Below the pieces are notes generated by a model. The model was not told the DNA's origin. It made no database searches and saw nothing but the letters and a program-made list of their open reading frames with translations. Of a DNA stretch of 7,744 bases, positions 6,167 through 7,744 are shown one piece after another (the first letter of the stretch is position 1; every line of letters starts with the position of its first letter). The position numbers were made by a program, and so were the translations under genes. The stretch is from UBA8958 sp964571695 (lineage in GTDB: Bacteria; Desulfobacterota; Syntrophia; Syntrophales; UBA8958): positions 1 to 7,744 of the forward strand of contig CAZNDG010000076.1 of the NCBI GenBank assembly GCA_964571695.1, in the 5' to 3' direction.

Positions 6167-7632
6167 GACGGAAACCCTTTACCCTGATATTTGCCCTGTG
6201 CGCCTTCCTCCTCCTGTCCATCGGGCAGGGATGGGCGACAGAGTTCACGGATGACACCTTCGGTCCTACCCATGACGTGCAGACCGATATGCAGGCCATC
6301 GAGAATAATTTTGCCATTCTCCGGGCCAACTTTGCACAATCCACGGAGCCGACGAACACGATAGCAGGCCAATGGTGGTACGACACGACAGCCCACATCC
6401 TCAAACTCCGAAATGAGGCGAACACGGCATGGCAGTATGTATGGGATATTGCCAACAATCAGCCGATGGGGACCGTCACGACCTCCGGGACCGTGACCTA
6501 TGCCGGGACGCAACTGCTCTCATCCGTAACCCTGTCCATGGGCACAACGAACACGAACGTAGCGTCGACCGGATTCAGTTACACGATTGCCGCCGCCGGA
6601 CCGTATATCAAAGGACCCGTACCGGCAGGGACCTCCCTTGCTGCGGGTACCATCCCGACGAACAAGTGGGGCATTTACCTCTTTTCCGTCGACGGCAGCG
6701 GGACGATCACCTCGACGGCTGGGGCCCACAACTTTGATACCGGATACGTGGACGAGGCGACGGCCATAGCGGACATACCCGACACGCCTGCAGGCCAGCG
6801 CAGAATGGGCTACATCACCGTGCTCACTTACTCTGGACAGCCCTTTATCGGAGGAACCGACGCCTTGCAGGGAGGTACGGGGGGATATCCGGCCTCCACG
6901 ACGAATTATTACCCTGACACCGCCGCCAACACCTACACGGGCAATGTGACGCCGACGCCCTCGGCCTACTCGGGTATCTACTATGTCAAGGCTACGAACC
7001 GGAACTATGTGACGGCCCCCACGATCAATCTGAACAGCCTCGGGGCGAAGACCATAGTGAAGCACAACGGGGCGGCCCTCGTAGCGAACGATATTGTAGA
7101 CGGCCACGACATGGTTCTGCGATACGACGGGACCTATATGGTCCTGACAAATCCGTCCGGGGATCCTCCGGTGGGCTCCGTCATCACCACGTTTGAGGAT
7201 GCCTGCCCGACGGGATACCTGGAACTTGACGGCAGCGCGATCAGCCGCACGACCTATGCCCGCCTCTTCGGGAAGTACTGGATAAAGTACGGCTCGGGTG
7301 ACGGGTCCACGACGTTCAATCTGCCCGACGTGAGGGGCCGTTTCCTGCGTGCTTGGTCACATGGCCAGACCACGGACCCCGACAAGGCGACGCGTACCAA
7401 CAGAGGCGACGGAACAACCGGGGATAACGTGGGGACTAAGCAGAGTCACCAGTTCTACAGCCATACCCACAGCCTGACGGCTAATTCCTATATGTACAAT
7501 GGCGCCGGGTATATCTTGGACGGCGGCGTCGGGGACTTTATCTTCAACTACTCCACGCCCTCGGTCAACGCAAGCGGCGGCAACGAGACGCGCCCTGTCA
7601 ACATCAACGTGCTGTACTGCGTGAAATACTAG
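6163..7632 (+). CDS. Tail-collar-domain fibre protein with N-terminal Sec-type signal peptide
   Basis: 489 residues; starts in an ATGA overlap with the preceding gene, with GGAGGT 9 bases upstream. Residues 1-25 form a classic export signal: basic MRRK, a hydrophobic core (FTLIFALCAFLLLSIG), and a likely signal peptidase I site after GWA (25). There is no lipobox cysteine. Residues 33-95 resemble a segment common in phage fibre proteins (QAIENNFAILRANF, then GQWWYDTTAHILKLRNEANT). The middle (100-335) is Thr/Gly/Ser-rich and beta-prone, as in fibre shafts. Residues 337-390 form a phage tail collar domain (PVGSVITTF, GYLELDGSAISR, TTFNLPDVRGRFLRAW). A His-rich QSHQFYSHTHS stretch follows (427-437), and the protein ends in NINVLYCVKY, a usual ending of collar-type fibres. 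The role is probably adsorption to the host surface. The signal peptide is unusual for a structural protein that normally assembles in the cytoplasm. Confidence 0.87.
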   Translation: MRRKPFTLIFALCAFLLLSIGQGWATEFTDDTFGPTHDVQTDMQAIENNFAILRANFAQSTEPTNTIAGQWWYDTTAHILKLRNEANTAWQYVWDIANNQPMGTVTTSGTVTYAGTQLLSSVTLSMGTTNTNVASTGFSYTIAAAGPYIKGPVPAGTSLAAGTIPTNKWGIYLFSVDGSGTITSTAGAHNFDTGYVDEATAIADIPDTPAGQRRMGYITVLTYSGQPFIGGTDALQGGTGGYPASTTNYYPDTAANTYTGNVTPTPSAYSGIYYVKATNRNYVTAPTINLNSLGAKTIVKHNGAALVANDIVDGHDMVLRYDGTYMVLTNPSGDPPVGSVITTFEDACPTGYLELDGSAISRTTYARLFGKYWIKYGSGDGSTTFNLPDVRGRFLRAWSHGQTTDPDKATRTNRGDGTTGDNVGTKQSHQFYSHTHSLTANSYMYNGAGYILDGGVGDFIFNYSTPSVNASGGNETRPVNINVLYCVKY

Positions 7633-7636
7633 GAGG
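7631..7636 (+). promoter_or_regulatory. Ribosome binding site of the last, partial gene
   Basis: AGGAGG overlaps the fibre stop codon and sits 5 bases before the ATG at 7642. A GTG at 7639 is in the same frame but is too close to this site to be preferred. Confidence 0.7.
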
Positions 7637-7641
7637 CCGTG

Positions 7642-7744
7642 ATGAAAAAACTCCTCCTCTCCCTTATCCTTCTCCTTCTTCCCGTAACAGGGTGGGGGGC
7701 GACGTACACTGTAGGACCTTCCGGTTGTGACCAGACTACCATTC
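7642..7744 (+). CDS. Exported protein, possibly beta-helix type (3' truncated by window end)
   Basis: 34 residues are visible before the window ends. Residues 1-19 or 20 form a strong Sec signal peptide: MKK, then a long Leu-rich core (LLLSLILLLLPV), then TGWGA with a cleavage site near residue 19-20. The mature start, TYTVGPSGCDQTTI, resembles the N-terminus of right-handed parallel beta-helix proteins (pectate-lyase-like), which often open with a short strand, a Gly-rich turn and a first helix of coils. Such folds are common in phage depolymerases and tailspikes. The gene starts 9 bases after the fibre stop, so it probably belongs to the same operon. The beta-helix idea rests on a few residues and is weak; the signal peptide is clear. 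Confidence 0.7.
   Translation, partial: MKKLLLSLILLLLPVTGWGATYTVGPSGCDQTTI

Noticed and set aside
6520..7107. A 195-codon reverse-strand open frame
   Set aside because: It mirrors the fibre gene, with an Arg/Gly/Val-rich translation and no recognisable family. It is a shadow frame.

Overview
This window is a stretch of tailed-phage (siphovirus-type) tail genes, from a phage or prophage on a draft scaffold. All genes are on the + strand and tightly packed. Stops and starts overlap or nearly touch (TAATG at 1141, TAG-G-ATG at 2457, TAGTG at 3373, ATGA at 6163), and most starts have a strong purine-rich ribosome binding site. The backbone is GC-rich, about 57-58% in two 60-base blocks I counted. 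ATA, AGG and GTG-start usage would fit a GC-rich proteobacterial or desulfobacterial host, but the host cannot be fixed from this sequence.

Layout: 1-1143 is the C-terminal part of a lambda-family tape measure protein. 1143-2459 is a DUF2460-like distal tail protein carrying an AT-rich inserted carbohydrate-binding-like domain. 2461-3059 is a DUF2163/BR0599-type tail hub protein with four cysteines spaced as in gpL-type iron-sulfur tail-tip proteins; its 3' end is lost in a run of 100 N (3060-3159). 3160-3375 is the C-terminal end of a probable NlpC/P60 tail peptidase, whose start also lies in the gap. 3375-5897 is a gpJ-like tip-attachment protein with fibronectin-type and beta-rich C-terminal domains. 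5906-6166 is an unrecognised 86-residue protein. 6163-7632 is a tail-collar-domain fibre protein that begins with an apparent Sec signal peptide. 7642 to the end is the start of another exported protein.

The order tape measure, DUF2460, DUF2163 hub, NlpC/P60, gpJ-like is the order seen in alphaproteobacterial gene transfer agents (g11-g15), and it parallels lambda H-M-L-K-J. The first five products should form the tail-tip and cell-wall-penetration machine. The later genes are accessory: adhesion, fibre tip and a possible surface-acting beta-helix protein. The parts most worth a second look are the foreign-looking domain inserted in the distal tail protein, the pair of signal peptides on the fibre and downstream genes, and the assembly gap that artificially fuses two genes. 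I found no RNA genes, CRISPR arrays, insertion sequences, promoters or terminators, and no gene-free stretch over 300 bases.
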